DNA from: Aurantiochytrium sp. KH105
Taxonomy: Eukaryota > Sar > Bigyra > Thraustochytrida > Thraustochytriidae
Direction: 5' to 3'
NCBI GenBank assembly: GCA_003116975.1
Contig: BGKB01000098.1
Location: 1-64,000 of the forward strand
DNA: 64,000 nucleotides
A program made the translations under genes and the position numbers. Below are positions 10,336 to 20,498 of this stretch, piece by piece; position 1 is the stretch's first letter; the number at the start of each line of letters is the position of its first letter. Below the pieces are notes generated by a model. The model made no database searches and was not told the DNA's origin. It saw nothing but the letters and a program-made list of their open reading frames with translations.

Positions 10336-10687
10336 CTAGTTAATGAGCGGCGCTGGTCGTCGGAACAAAGCACTTTTACTCATGAACTGCTCAAGGAGCG
10401 CCACACCAATCATGCAGTCGAAGCTGCCAAACGCGAACATGAGATTCGCGATACTCTCCCACGGGTACTGCTGCTCTTCAAGTGTCTCCAAGGAAGGCGC
10501 ATCTATTGAACGAAGTTGAGAAGTTGCCGTGCGCCTTTCTTCAAGATATCCACACGCGAAGCCGGTGTTCAATTCGCGGAGGCGGCAAGAGATCCGTCCC
10601 TTGCTGCTGCAAGCTGCTCTTTTGACCAAATACTTTCTTTAGTTTCATCGAGCCCAAGTGAAACGCGGCATCAAGCAACGAGGCCAT
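10336..10687 (-). CDS. Possible small protein gene in two overlapping frames
   Basis: The ATG at 10687 opens a protein-like frame, MASLLDAAFHLGSMKLKK, that stops at 10541. A second frame, open from 10629 to 10336, carries a convincing C-terminal half (YPWESIANLMFAFGSF, then MIGVALLEQFMSKSALF). The two overlap for about 90 bases and together would make a protein of roughly 105 residues. A single frameshift, an assembly error or a short non-canonical intron could explain the layout; no clean GT-AG pair restores frame. The opposite strand is also open here (10288-10509), so strand is not certain. Product not recognised. Confidence 0.3.
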
Positions 10688-10699
10688 GGTACAGCGACT

Positions 10700-12762
10700 T
10701 TTGGTCGAAAGTAGACGCGGTACAGGCCTTCTCCGTCGCATTTTCCGCCTCTATCCGTTCCAATGTCAAGATCAGAAAACTGCGGTTTACAATTCGTCCG
10801 CAGCCGCAGCCACGCCACTGGTAACCACGCCACCCGGCGCCATCGGCTGGCTGGCAGGCTGGCTGGCTAGCTGGCAAGCATTTGTTCCACATGCCTGCAG
10901 TTCCCTGCATCATCTGTCGCTGTAAACACCCACCCTCGTAGGATGCAGTGGCCGCTGCATCGTGCGTGCGAAAGAATTGGGCCGTCCGACGACGTAATGA
11001 GCCTTGCCAAGGCCTGCAGTCACGGTGACATCACTCAGCGATGATGATCTCAAAGCGACCCTAACGGCTCTTCCCGCCGTTACTGTATGTCGCCACGCTC
11101 GTGGTCTCTTCGAGTTTGGGTGCCTCACCGCGGGCGTTTCGCCTCGGGCGAGGCGCCGCGTACCTGGCGCTGTCGCGTGCTTCGTGCCTCTCGCGCGGCC
11201 TCTCACCATCTGCATGTCGTCTTACCGCCGCCGCTCGCTGTCGCTGTCGCTGGGCCGAGCCTCCAACAAGTGGCGCTGGGGCAGGCGTGGTGGCGAATTG
11301 GAGTTGCCGGGGGGTCAGTCGCGTCAGTCAAGCAGGCCCAGTGATCGGCCACGGCACATTGTACAAAACAAAAGCCATCTCTACAGCACTATGCTGCAGC
11401 TGCTGCTACTGAGTGATGATGGCCGATTGCTCTGCTCTGCTCTGCTCTGCTCTGCTCTGCTCTGCTCTGCTCTACTCTGCTCTGCTCTGCTCTACCGCGG
11501 AGAAGCCATCGCTCAACCTTCTCATGAAACTTGCTTGCTCCAGCTGCACTGCCGACCGCGATGCGGTCAGTCTTGCGTGCGCAAGCGTGGGTGCATGCAG
11601 CAGCAAAAGGCCCTCCCATTCCGAAACGTCGCTGGGTCGGGTCGGCTGGGACGGATACACCTGTTGTGCACGCGCACGCTCACCTCGCGGTGCAAGGCTT
11701 GCAACAAGCAGCAGCAGCAGCAGCAGCAGCAGCCGCAGCGTAAGCGGTGCAAACGGTCAGCTATCGTCGTCTGGCTGGCCATCGCTCAACCATTCTCCCC
11801 TCCTCGCCACCATCGTCGAGTCAAGGAATTTGGCGGTGGTCCTTGTGCCCGAACGCAGGCCAAGCCGACCTGGAATCAGCGACACTTTGCCCTGCTTCAT
11901 AAGCAGTAAGCAGACTCAGACTGACCCAGGTTCGCTGCGATTTTGCCGTTCCACCCCGCCCTGGCCAAGCTGAGGTCATTCATAGCTCTCTCTGGCCGGG
12001 CAGGCGGGACTGGTCGCGCCCCTCGCGCTTGCTTGAGTTCTTCCTTCCTTTCTTTGCACCCCGGCGCGCCAAGCAAACACGCCAACCAGGACCAAACAAA
12101 CCTCTAAAAAGTGGGCTGCAAGGTCCGCCTGGCTCGCGTCCAGGCAATTAACTAGCCAGCTAGCTAGCTAGGTGCGCAGGGTCCTCCGAGCCCATCGGCC
12201 TCGAGTTCCTCTCGCATCGTCATCATCATCATCAGCAGCAGCAGCAGCAGCAATAAGAACAGCGGCAGCGGCGGCGGCGGCGGTCTTACTTACTTGCTTG
12301 CTTGGCGTCGAGCGAAGGAAAGCGGTCGTCGCTCTCCTCTCCTGATCGCGCTTTAGCGTCGATCGAAGCTCCGCCTCGCTTCGGCCCCGCTTCCCGCCCC
12401 GTTTCCCGCGCGGCCTCGTTCGCCGGCCGGCCTCGCTCGGCCTGCTCCGGCCTGGGCTCGCGTCGCCCCGGCGCTCGCCAAGCAGCCGCGCGAGCGCAGC
12501 CAGACCGGGCAAGAAAGCGAGCACGCACACGCGGCGCGCGCTCGTCGCGGTCGCTAAGCACCGCGTGCGCCGTAAGGGCGAAGAAGAAGAAGAAGAAGAA
12601 GAACAAGGAGAAGAAGAGGAGAAGAAGGAAGAGAGCGCGGTGCACGCGCGGGGACTCGCGCCGCGCGTCCCACTTTGGTGTGCGCACCAAAGTCATCGCA
12701 TACCTACTTTACCGTGCGCGGTCCACGCGCGCGGCCGAGCAGAGCGGCAACGGACGGGCGCC
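10700..12762. other. Gene-free low-complexity region
   Basis: About 2 kb upstream of the LCCL gene with no convincing gene. It holds CTGG/GGCT runs (10845-10880), a TCTGC array (11429-11494), CAG runs (11707-11732), CAT and CAG runs (12218-12252), GGC runs (12262-12285) and a GAA run (12579-12605). Open frames are long but of biased Arg/Ser/Cys composition, as expected by chance at this base composition. Confidence 0.6.
11429..11494. repeat. TCTGC pentanucleotide microsatellite
   Basis: Thirteen tandem 5-base units of TCTGC, with one TCTAC variant near 11472. Shorter versions of the same motif occur near 2727 and 25866, so it is a recurrent microsatellite of this genome. Confidence 0.95.
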
Positions 12763-15207
12763 ATGCGCGCCGACGAGCAAGGACTCACGGCCTTCCGGCG
12801 CGAGTCGGACTCGTCGTCGGGCGCGTCCACGCCGGCGAGCGACAGGGATGGGGATGACGATGACCGAGAAGGAGGCATGGACGAGGTGCACCGCGCGCAA
12901 GCGGCGGCCGAGGCGGCTTGGAGCACGCCGGCGAAGCCAGGCCAGGCTGCCAGGGACGGCGAGCAGGGCAGGCACCAGCGGAGGGAGGTCGCAAGCAGCC
13001 TAGAGACCGGCGACCATGTGCTGGAGAGACGCATCTTCATCTTTGGCGAGGAGTTCATGCCGGGATGCGGTTGCGCGCACCCCTGCGATACTTCGCGAGC
13101 TGCGATGCAAAGACATCGTGCGCAGAGCGACCTGGAAAGCCACGAAGAGGACAGCGAGGTGCACTACTATAGGGAACGAGTCTCTTTTTGCAGGTGCTAC
13201 AAGGACCAGATGCTCTGCATGGACCTCCGTGAGGCGCCTCTGCCGCGCTTGCAGAGCGGCTTCTGGGGAACCTCGCACGTCCTCAAGACCTTTCGATGCG
13301 GCAAGCGCGTTCGCGCAAAATACGGACCTTGGATGCTAGCCATGTACACGTGCATCATTCTTGGCGCATTCTTTGGGCTGGCCTATATTGACTACATGGG
13401 CATGTCCGACGAGCGCCCCACGCCAGTGAGCTGCTCGGCACAGTACTGGTCAAACGCCTCGGCCCTCGACATGGACTGCGGCCTTGGTGGCATGGACTGC
13501 AGGCCACTCGAAACGGAACTATGGTACACCCTGCGCTGCCCGGACCACTGTCTTAACGACTACAGCTCGCCCGTATACGGGTCTGACGTTTACACCGCGA
13601 CGAGCCGCGTCTGCGCTGCTGCAATACATGCCGGTGTCATTGAGGCAAAGGACGGGGGATGCTTTGAGATCAAATTCACCGGAGCACAGACAAACTACAC
13701 GAGCTCCACGCGAAACGGCGTGGTCGCAGAGGCGTACGAAGGATGGTTTCCGCGCAGCTTTGAGCTTCGAGCTGTCGCCAATGGCCAGTGCAATGCCATG
13801 CGATCGTATCTCGATGTATACATTTTCCTCGTCATGGCGGTCACCTTTCTCTTTGTGAGGCCTTCGCCATGGTATCTATTCCTCGTCATGCTTTGCTCGG
13901 GCTACTTGTACCTGGTGACCGAGTACAGGTACTATTCGAGCTTTGCACAGGTCCTCAATGACCGCTCGACACGCCTTTTGGTCATTGTGCTTTTTGGCAT
14001 GGCATTCTGGCCGCGTATCGCCCGAAACACTTTTCCCGACCCTCGCTCGCACCCCATCGACGGACTTCTCTTTTACTTTTTGCCCTTTTGGTTTGGCATT
14101 CATTTTGACATGTTTGCAAACGTGGGCATTGACACAATACTCACGAGCGGCGGCATTACCTCGGCGGGCGCGATCTTAGGCATTGCGCTCATCGTCGGCA
14201 TTGGAACGCCTCTCGTCGCCGTGCAACTTGGACTCTTTTATCGCGCCAGAATGCTAAAAGAGGTCCTTCTTTATGCTGTTGGAACGGCAGTCATAGTCCT
14301 AATTGTCTCGATTGCCACCTCGTCATACTTGTCGCTGCACCTGCATCACTACATGTTTGGCGGGCTCGGTATGATGCTCTTCCAGGGTCAGCCGCGACTG
14401 CGCTACTCGATCGTCCTTCAAGCTGGCCTTCTCGGTCTCTTGGTAAATGGCATTACCATTTGGAACATTGCGCCTCTTTACGACAATGCCTCAACGTCGA
14501 CCACAAGCAGTGCGAGCAAATACATGTACTGGAGCGATATGAACCGTACCGGTTTTGAGCTGAGTCTCGCGTGGGCTCCGCGTGAAACTGTTTTTGGCGA
14601 ATGGAATTGCTCTCAATCGGGTCTCGAGGAGTTTGTTCAAGTCTATAGCGACTATGTGGCTACGAACTCTGGCAGCGATCCCGAAATCGATGGAACGACA
14701 CCCCCAATTGAAGAGTCTGCGTACTACATGAACGAGACGGAAACGACCGTGGCTGCCAAGAGTGCCTCCATCCTGTCCTCGGTCTTTCTTGATGAAGGAG
14801 AGGCGTACGGTGGGGTCACGGTTGGCGGCAGCGATAGTGATAGAAGCGGGGAGGGAAGGCGGCGCGTAGAGGCCGCATCACAGATCATTCCCGCTGATGG
14901 ATCGCCAACTTTCTGGGTTACTGGAAACAATGTTATGCTTACGAGGGACATTTATCCTGCAGATGCGGAAATGTACACGGCAAAAATCAATCTGGGAGTC
15001 CCCGGATCGCCCTTTCTGCTCACGGCAGGAAACTACAATAATTACACGCGATCAATCAAGTTCCGAATGCCCTCAAGCGCAACCTCCGACGACCCGCTCG
15101 TTTTGGGAGCTGGCATGTACGACCTCGCCGCGACGGATTTTACAGATCCTTGTCAGCGCGTCTATGCCTTTTTCCTCATATCACGCAACCGGCTGCCGTC
15201 CTCTTAG
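12763..15207 (+). CDS. LCCL-domain multi-pass membrane protein (fungal type)
   Basis: 814 residues from ATG 12763; upstream in-frame sequence is only a GAA repeat and Arg-rich leader. The first ~185 residues are cytosolic and charged. A membrane helix lies at about 190-210, then an extracytoplasmic LCCL domain at about 222-340 with paired cysteines and the core SRVCAAAIHAGVI followed by GGCFEIKFTG. About six to eight membrane helices follow between 350 and 640, including the segment LHLHHYMFGGLGMMLFQGQPR. That segment matches the HHY...LLLPGT..R signature of fungal LCCL membrane proteins as I recall them. A long Ser/Thr/Asn-rich extracytoplasmic tail with many NxS/T sites closes the protein. 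The biochemical role of the family is unknown; secretory or cell-surface location is inferred from the topology. Confidence 0.82.
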   Translation: MRADEQGLTAFRRESDSSSGASTPASDRDGDDDDREGGMDEVHRAQAAAEAAWSTPAKPGQAARDGEQGRHQRREVASSLETGDHVLERRIFIFGEEFMPGCGCAHPCDTSRAAMQRHRAQSDLESHEEDSEVHYYRERVSFCRCYKDQMLCMDLREAPLPRLQSGFWGTSHVLKTFRCGKRVRAKYGPWMLAMYTCIILGAFFGLAYIDYMGMSDERPTPVSCSAQYWSNASALDMDCGLGGMDCRPLETELWYTLRCPDHCLNDYSSPVYGSDVYTATSRVCAAAIHAGVIEAKDGGCFEIKFTGAQTNYTSSTRNGVVAEAYEGWFPRSFELRAVANGQCNAMRSYLDVYIFLVMAVTFLFVRPSPWYLFLVMLCSGYLYLVTEYRYYSSFAQVLNDRSTRLLVIVLFGMAFWPRIARNTFPDPRSHPIDGLLFYFLPFWFGIHFDMFANVGIDTILTSGGITSAGAILGIALIVGIGTPLVAVQLGLFYRARMLKEVLLYAVGTAVIVLIVSIATSSYLSLHLHHYMFGGLGMMLFQGQPRLRYSIVLQAGLLGLLVNGITIWNIAPLYDNASTSTTSSASKYMYWSDMNRTGFELSLAWAPRETVFGEWNCSQSGLEEFVQVYSDYVATNSGSDPEIDGTTPPIEESAYYMNETETTVAAKSASILSSVFLDEGEAYGGVTVGGSDSDRSGEGRRRVEAASQIIPADGSPTFWVTGNNVMLTRDIYPADAEMYTAKINLGVPGSPFLLTAGNYNNYTRSIKFRMPSSATSDDPLVLGAGMYDLAATDFTDPCQRVYAFFLISRNRLPSS

Positions 15208-15465
15208 AAAAGCAAAAGCTTGAGAACGATTGTCCTCTCTGTGAGACGGGCGGGAACATTTCTTTGTACCTCAAGCCTGTGTATCATACATACAAAACCT
15301 TGCATTTCACATGCAAAAGTATCAATTGCATTTTTCCTTATTTGATCTCTCTGAATTCCAAGAACGCAGTTTTGACTTCGGCGTTCCTTTTTTTCGGATG
15401 AGCGATGACGCAGAGGATCAAAGATTTTTGCTGTTTATTGTTTATAAGAAAAAACTACAACTGTC

Positions 15466-16968
15466 TTACTCAAATCGAATGAGACCATTGTCACGCATCA
15501 GCGCAAAACGATTGCGCCACTTTGGATCCTGCATGTACTCCTGCAGCTTGGCAGGGTCCGCAGCGCACTTTTGCATGACAGCTTGCGTCTCAGGGTCCGA
15601 GAGAATCTCGCGTAAATCGTCGCGAGCCAGGACCTTTTTCACCTCGCGCTGGACCTTGGCTTCTTCCTGCGTCATGACCGCTGGTGCTGTGGCTTCGACA
15701 GCAGCTTGAACTTGCTGTTTTTCAAGTTCTGTGCCCATCTCAGTAAAGTGCTCGCCCAAGGTTTTCATGAACTCTTCGATAAACGCGCGAGCATCAGGTG
15801 TTGTACCATACTCCTTCATTGCGGCTGTCGGGTTTTCCTGGATGCGTTGGAAAAGGGCCGCGCTCCGTGGATCTGCCATGCCTCGTGCGAGGATTGGGTT
15901 GGCAAGAATTCTTTCTTGAAGCTTTTGGTTGGCCCAGTCGCCCTTTTCCAGCTCTCGCACTACCTTTTGCGCCTCTGGAATCTCCCATCTGGCGTCTTCG
16001 CTTTGGGGTCTAGAGTTTGTGGCTTGCTTGTTTTCTTTGCTCCTACTGTCGCGATGTTTGTTTCCGCCAATGACCGGCATCTTGTAGACATCGTAGGCGT
16101 CTGGGTACATTTTTTGGAATTCGCGCTCCAAAGCAGGCTTTTCCTTGGCGCTCACTTTTAAGGAACCGCGCTCGAGACACTGTTTGGCGTCTTGGTGACG
16201 GCCAAGCGTGCGAAGAGCGAGTGCGCGACGGACGTGGGCTTTGGCCCATGTGGATCGAAGCGAAATGGCCTTTGTTGCGTCCGCCTCTGCAGCTTTGGCA
16301 TCGCCGAGCTTGAGTGCCACGAGCGCACGGTTGCAAAAGAGCGCAGCCTCGTCTTCATACCAGCCGGGCTCAAAGCCAGAGGCCTTGCAGTGTTCGATGG
16401 CACGCGTGTATGTGGTGCGTGCTTCGTCAAGCTTGGACTCCTTAAAGGCTGTGTTACCCAGGTATTTGAGTTTGTCAAGCTCTGCAGCACGGTTTTTTTG
16501 TCGCCGAAGGTTGGCTTTCATGGCGTCTGCAAGTCCTGCGCCAAAGCTTTCGTCCATTCGTTTGCGCTCTGCCTCTTTTTGCGCCTGGATTTTCGCTTGA
16601 GCGGCCTCGCTAGCAGCTTGCATTTGCTCCATGAGCGTTGGGCCATCCTCCCCGTCTGGCGTTGGCGGCACCTCGGCGTTCTTCATCGGGACGTTATTCT
16701 GTGCCTTGTCATGCTGATTCGACTTTGTCGCATCGCATACCTCCTTTCCGTCCTCGTGCTGCTCCTCGTCCTCGTCCTCCCCGTCCTCGTCTTCCTCGTC
16801 GCTGTCTGCCAGCGGAGGCGGGACACTCGCTGTGAGTTCTTGCTCGTCGCGCCGCGGGCTCGCGTCACCGGACGTCGTTCGCAGCTCGTCGAGCTGGCTG
16901 TCGCGTCGATCTGCACTCGCTGCGCCGGGCCTGGTCCCGGCCGCGGGGCCTGCCTCCGTCGTCGCCAT
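15466..16968 (-). CDS. TPR and STI1-repeat cochaperone (Sti1/Hop/HIP-like)
   Basis: 500 residues. The N-terminal 120 residues are acidic and disordered. A Lys/Glu-rich helix leads into three TPR motifs (about 160-275: GNTAFKESKLDEARTTYTRAI, ALFCNRALVALKLGDAKAAEADA, KAHVRRALALRTLGRHQDA), the kind that clamp the EEVD tails of Hsp70 or Hsp90. Two STI1/DP-type repeats follow, near 340-410 (PILARGMADPRSAALFQRIQENP) and 430-500 (LREILSDPETQAVMQKCAADP). Hop/Sti1 normally has three TPR blocks, so this single-block protein is closer to HIP or another stripped Sti1 relative. It probably passes clients between chaperones in the cytosol. It is convergent with the LCCL gene and divergent from the gene at 17307. 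Confidence 0.83.
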   Translation of the reverse strand: MATTEAGPAAGTRPGAASADRRDSQLDELRTTSGDASPRRDEQELTASVPPPLADSDEEDEDGEDEDEEQHEDGKEVCDATKSNQHDKAQNNVPMKNAEVPPTPDGEDGPTLMEQMQAASEAAQAKIQAQKEAERKRMDESFGAGLADAMKANLRRQKNRAAELDKLKYLGNTAFKESKLDEARTTYTRAIEHCKASGFEPGWYEDEAALFCNRALVALKLGDAKAAEADATKAISLRSTWAKAHVRRALALRTLGRHQDAKQCLERGSLKVSAKEKPALEREFQKMYPDAYDVYKMPVIGGNKHRDSRSKENKQATNSRPQSEDARWEIPEAQKVVRELEKGDWANQKLQERILANPILARGMADPRSAALFQRIQENPTAAMKEYGTTPDARAFIEEFMKTLGEHFTEMGTELEKQQVQAAVEATAPAVMTQEEAKVQREVKKVLARDDLREILSDPETQAVMQKCAADPAKLQEYMQDPKWRNRFALMRDNGLIRFE

Positions 16969-17306
16969 GCTGCCGCCGTCGCTGCCGCCGTCGCTGCCGC
17001 CGTCGCCAGCGTCGCCAGCCGGCCGGCCGTTGAATTGAATGAAGGTTTGCTGGCCGCCTTCTCCGCGCAGCGGGTTTTGAATTTCGTCGTCGTGCTCTCT
17101 CTCTCCTCTCTCTGTTTTGAAAACAACGTTTGAAAATTCGGCTTCTGCCTCGCAGAGCGTGAACCAGGTCTGCTCGCGCAGGCCGCACGACGGCGTTCAC
17201 GAGGGACCGCCGCCGGGCAGGCAGCGAGCCGGGCAGCAGCGCAGCGCCTGGCCCGCGCCTGCAAAGAGGACGGCGGGAGCTCTCGTCGCTCTCGTCGCGA
17301 CGCGGG
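16969..17306. promoter_or_regulatory. Shared divergent promoter region
   Basis: 338 bases separate the starts of the STI1 gene (-) and the CREST-like gene (+), so both promoters must lie here or overlap the genes. The region has a CTCTCTCC pyrimidine tract near 17093-17113. No TATA box or other named element is visible. Confidence 0.4.
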
Positions 17307-19052
17307 ATGATGATGGCGAAGATGGTGGTCAGAATGACCGCCGCCCTCGTGGCACTCGCCCTCGTGCTCGCCTGCTGCGCCGCTCGCGCTGAGGCCAGGG
17401 CGGACGGCGGCCGCCGCGATGTGATGGCGTGCTGCGAACCATTAGGGACTGGCGCAGCGCCTTCATCGTGCGGGGCCGCCGGATATGGCTATAAATGGGT
17501 CCAGGAAGACACGAAGCAAAGGGACCGCCCGCTGCTGGCGCGCGGCAGCGCCAAGAGAAGAGACGCTGACGTGCAGGCCGGCGGCTTCGCGGCACTTGCC
17601 TGTATCATTGCCGTCGTAACTCTTTTGGGCGAAACACTTGTTTTTGCAGATATTCCGGACCAAACCTTGGTTCTCACTCGGATCGCGTCCGTGCTCGCTG
17701 TTTTGGGCTGTGCTTTTACGCAAATGCGCTGCACCAAGATGTTGGATTTGAGCCCTCTGGGATGGATGCGTGTGGCCAATGTCGCAAGCTTGATGCATTT
17801 ATGCTCGATGCTGAGCGCCGTATGTCTGGGAAGCAGCGCTGAAAGGCGAACAAAGGAAGTCGTCGAGTATTGTTTTGCCGTTATCATTACTTTTGCGCAA
17901 GAAAAGCTATTGTGGAAGCCTCTACAGAGCACGCTGATTCCACTTTTTGCAATGGGTGCAACCATTTTGCTACGTCGACGATTGCGGCTCGAAATGAGCG
18001 TCCTTTTGGTGACTGCAATGGCGCTCGCGACCTTGTCTTTGTTGATGCCGGCCTTTGACGACATGCAGATGGGCCCCGAGGCCAATTTTATGGCGCACAC
18101 AACTTCGCCGGATCAGAGACTTTGGGCTGCTTTGGCCTGGCCGCTCGTGGCACTTCCGGGCGTGGCTAGCATTTGTGCGGCGTGTCGTGGAAATAGACTT
18201 GCGAGCATTGCCTTTGGGATCCCATGCTTGGCAGCACTGAGTTCCATCCTCATGGCCCCCCAAATATTGCCCTTGTTTGCTCGAGACGCTGCAGGTGCTG
18301 GGAACATGGGTCGTTGGTGCTGCTTGCGTCCATTAGTTGAGAGCGGGAAGTGCAATTATGCAACGCGAGGCATGCGCTGGTTTCACCACTTTGAGCGAGG
18401 GACCACGGTGTGGTCGCCCGAGGTGCGCGCAATGACAATTATAACAGTTTTGACAAACTTGAGCGGAATCCCTGTCGCCCTTTCAACGTGGCGCAACGGG
18501 ACAGTGAGCCCATCTATCATCGCAATGGCTACAATCGTGTTTTCTACCCTGTACCATCTTGCAGACACGATCGACAACACAGTCTTGGGCATGACCGAGG
18601 GAAACTGGCATCGTCTGGACAATATCTTCGCAATCTTAAGCTTTGTATCGGTGCAGCTGTATGTGCTCGACGCAACGATCGACTCGCAGACGATGCAGCA
18701 GGTCCGCACGGGTTTTTTACTATTAACCGTTCTGCTACAAGAGATTGGGCCGTGGCGTCTGGAATGCACGTTGATCCCCGTGCTGGCGTCATCTGCTGTG
18801 CTTGCGATATACCTTTATAAGAATCAGCCCATACGTGCGTCATTGAGCCGTAATCCGGAGGGAGCCTTTAGCCGGGCGTTTGCTCTTCTCGGCCTTGGCG
18901 TGATGGGATTTGTCAAGGGCCTTGATGAAGATACAGACTGGCTGCGCATTGCACACGGCTGCTGGCACCTTTTCACGGGTTTAAGTTTTTACTACTTTGC
19001 CAAGGGTTTGCATCACGTTGTGGAGGAACATCAAGCCAAGCGACAGTTCTAA
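17307..19052 (+). CDS. CREST-superfamily membrane hydrolase-like protein with internal duplication
   Basis: 581 residues, with a signal peptide (about 1-28) and roughly 13-14 membrane helices. The C-terminal half carries the CREST metal-site pattern shared by alkaline ceramidases, PAQR receptors, Per1/PGAP3 and TMEM8/PGAP6: S413-x3-H417 (STLYH), D438 in RLDN, and H550-x3-H554 (IAHGCWH). Layout is closest to TMEM8/DUF3522 proteins. The N-terminal half is a diverged copy: W153/W434, QEK/QEI at 198/478 and TLIPL/TLIPV at 209/488 line up with a constant offset of about 280. In the first copy the catalytic Asp is Ala157 and the SxxxH motif is lost. So one active-looking and one degenerate module are fused. 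Lipid or GPI-anchor hydrolysis is inferred from the superfamily. Confidence 0.68.
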   Translation: MMMAKMVVRMTAALVALALVLACCAARAEARADGGRRDVMACCEPLGTGAAPSSCGAAGYGYKWVQEDTKQRDRPLLARGSAKRRDADVQAGGFAALACIIAVVTLLGETLVFADIPDQTLVLTRIASVLAVLGCAFTQMRCTKMLDLSPLGWMRVANVASLMHLCSMLSAVCLGSSAERRTKEVVEYCFAVIITFAQEKLLWKPLQSTLIPLFAMGATILLRRRLRLEMSVLLVTAMALATLSLLMPAFDDMQMGPEANFMAHTTSPDQRLWAALAWPLVALPGVASICAACRGNRLASIAFGIPCLAALSSILMAPQILPLFARDAAGAGNMGRWCCLRPLVESGKCNYATRGMRWFHHFERGTTVWSPEVRAMTIITVLTNLSGIPVALSTWRNGTVSPSIIAMATIVFSTLYHLADTIDNTVLGMTEGNWHRLDNIFAILSFVSVQLYVLDATIDSQTMQQVRTGFLLLTVLLQEIGPWRLECTLIPVLASSAVLAIYLYKNQPIRASLSRNPEGAFSRAFALLGLGVMGFVKGLDEDTDWLRIAHGCWHLFTGLSFYYFAKGLHHVVEEHQAKRQF

Positions 19053-19194
19053 GAATACTTGTTTGTGACACATGTGATTAGTACAAGAAAGAGAGAGAGC
19101 ACAGAGTGCGCGCCATGTTGTGTGGCTGTTGATACGAATGAATGACTAGCTTACTGTTTTTTTTTTTTGGCCCAAAGGCTGGACGTAGACCAAG

Positions 19195-20085
19195 CTACTG
19201 CGCTGAGCCCGCGTATGCAACACCTTGCTGACCTGGCGGACGCGCTTGCGCTGTGGATGATGATGAGGAGGAGGAAGAGGAGGAGGAGGAAGACGTCGCA
19301 GCAGCAGTGGAGTTTTTCCCTGAGGCTGCACTTGTCTTTGCCGCCTCGCTCTTGATCGAGCGCAGCTCAGTGACGAGCGCAGACATTTCAGAGAGCTCTT
19401 GGCAGGTGCGGTCGATTTCCTGAGAAACAAACTTTTGCGCCGCCACAAGAGACTTCATACATTCGGTCTCGGATACTGTTGTGAAACAGGGCCGGAGTTG
19501 CTCAGGCGAGACGTTTCGCGGCAACTTGTTGATGTCATGTTCAGAGAGTGTCTTGTAAAATGCCTCGGTTGGCTCGTGAAAGATAATTTCCTCGTAGCGC
19601 TCCTCAACGACGGGTTTCTTCTTCAGAGTAGCGACATTTGCTGCCGAGCTTCCGGCGGGATAGAGACGCAAAAAGTGAATCATGTCAAACGAGGTTTCGT
19701 CCTCATCCCGAAGCACGACCGTGATTTTGGCATCAAATTCGCCCCAGCCGGACTGTGTCACGACGTAGGGCGGCTTTTCGCACGTAACCACGGGGACCTG
19801 ACAACTTGGATGCAGCGTGAAGATGACGCGACGGATCATGTACGAGAGGTCCTCGTCATCGAGACCGCGAACGTATATGCTCCACTCGTGCGTGGCATCC
19901 TCCGTGCTGCGCTTGCCCAAAAAGAAGGCCACGGACCCGTACACGATGGGCCGTACCACGGTTTTGCCGTGCATGACAGGTCGCGCAGCTGCCGTGGCCA
20001 TTGTCGAGGGTGCAGAGGCAGGCGCGGTCTTGCCGGGCGCTGGCCCCGGCGCGGCCCCCGGCTCCCCCGCTCCACCGGCAGTCAT
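19195..20085 (-). CDS. YEATS4: YEATS-domain protein, GAS41/Yaf9-like
   Basis: 296 residues from ATG 20085; the frame beyond begins at a non-ATG codon. After a 45-residue Ala/Gly/Pro-rich leader the YEATS domain spans about 40-165. The acyl-lysine reader pocket is intact: LHPS gives the His and Ser, and SGWGEF gives the Trp and Phe of the aromatic cage. A helical segment (about 230-265) follows, as in GAS41/Yaf9/TAF14. The tail is a long poly-Ser run. GAS41/Yaf9 is a subunit of SWR1/NuA4 chromatin complexes that reads acetylated or crotonylated histone H3. Yaf9-type proteins are about 226 residues, so the extra length comes from low-complexity ends. Convergent with the CREST-like gene. Confidence 0.88.
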   Translation of the reverse strand: MTAGGAGEPGAAPGPAPGKTAPASAPSTMATAAARPVMHGKTVVRPIVYGSVAFFLGKRSTEDATHEWSIYVRGLDDEDLSYMIRRVIFTLHPSCQVPVVTCEKPPYVVTQSGWGEFDAKITVVLRDEDETSFDMIHFLRLYPAGSSAANVATLKKKPVVEERYEEIIFHEPTEAFYKTLSEHDINKLPRNVSPEQLRPCFTTVSETECMKSLVAAQKFVSQEIDRTCQELSEMSALVTELRSIKSEAAKTSAASGKNSTAAATSSSSSSSSSSSSSTAQARPPGQQGVAYAGSAQ

Positions 20086-20498
20086 CTTCTTGCGCGCTGC
20101 GGCCAGCAACTGATTTTTCAATTTTGGTTATGATTTTGACGGTGTTGTTGTTGGTGTGAGCGATCGATGGCAGCATTTTTTCTTCCGAAGCAAGCCAATT
20201 TAGCCTGAGCACGCACGCTCACCGCGCCAAAGGCGGCCCGTCTGGCCCGAGACTTGGCTCGATAAGCGTTTGATTTGCCACATGCCAATCGAATTTGTTA
20301 TTGTGGCAAGTGTCTCGAAATTCTGTTGGCCGTCATCTGTGAATCTTGCTCGTGACGTGACCACCGCACGCATAAACGGAAACCATCGGCAGACTATTTA
20401 TCGAGAAGGGAATCCGGAGTGGAGCGTAGAGTGACGATGATGTTTCGTAGCGCAAATCCGCTCTCTTTTGATAAAATCTCACATGAGTTATGTATGCG
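20086..20498. other. Intergenic spacer between two minus-strand genes
   Basis: 413 bases between the YEATS start and the end of the ubiquitin-TIR gene. AT-richer than the genes; presumably the YEATS promoter and the 3' end of the ubiquitin-TIR transcript. No gene seen. Confidence 0.5.
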
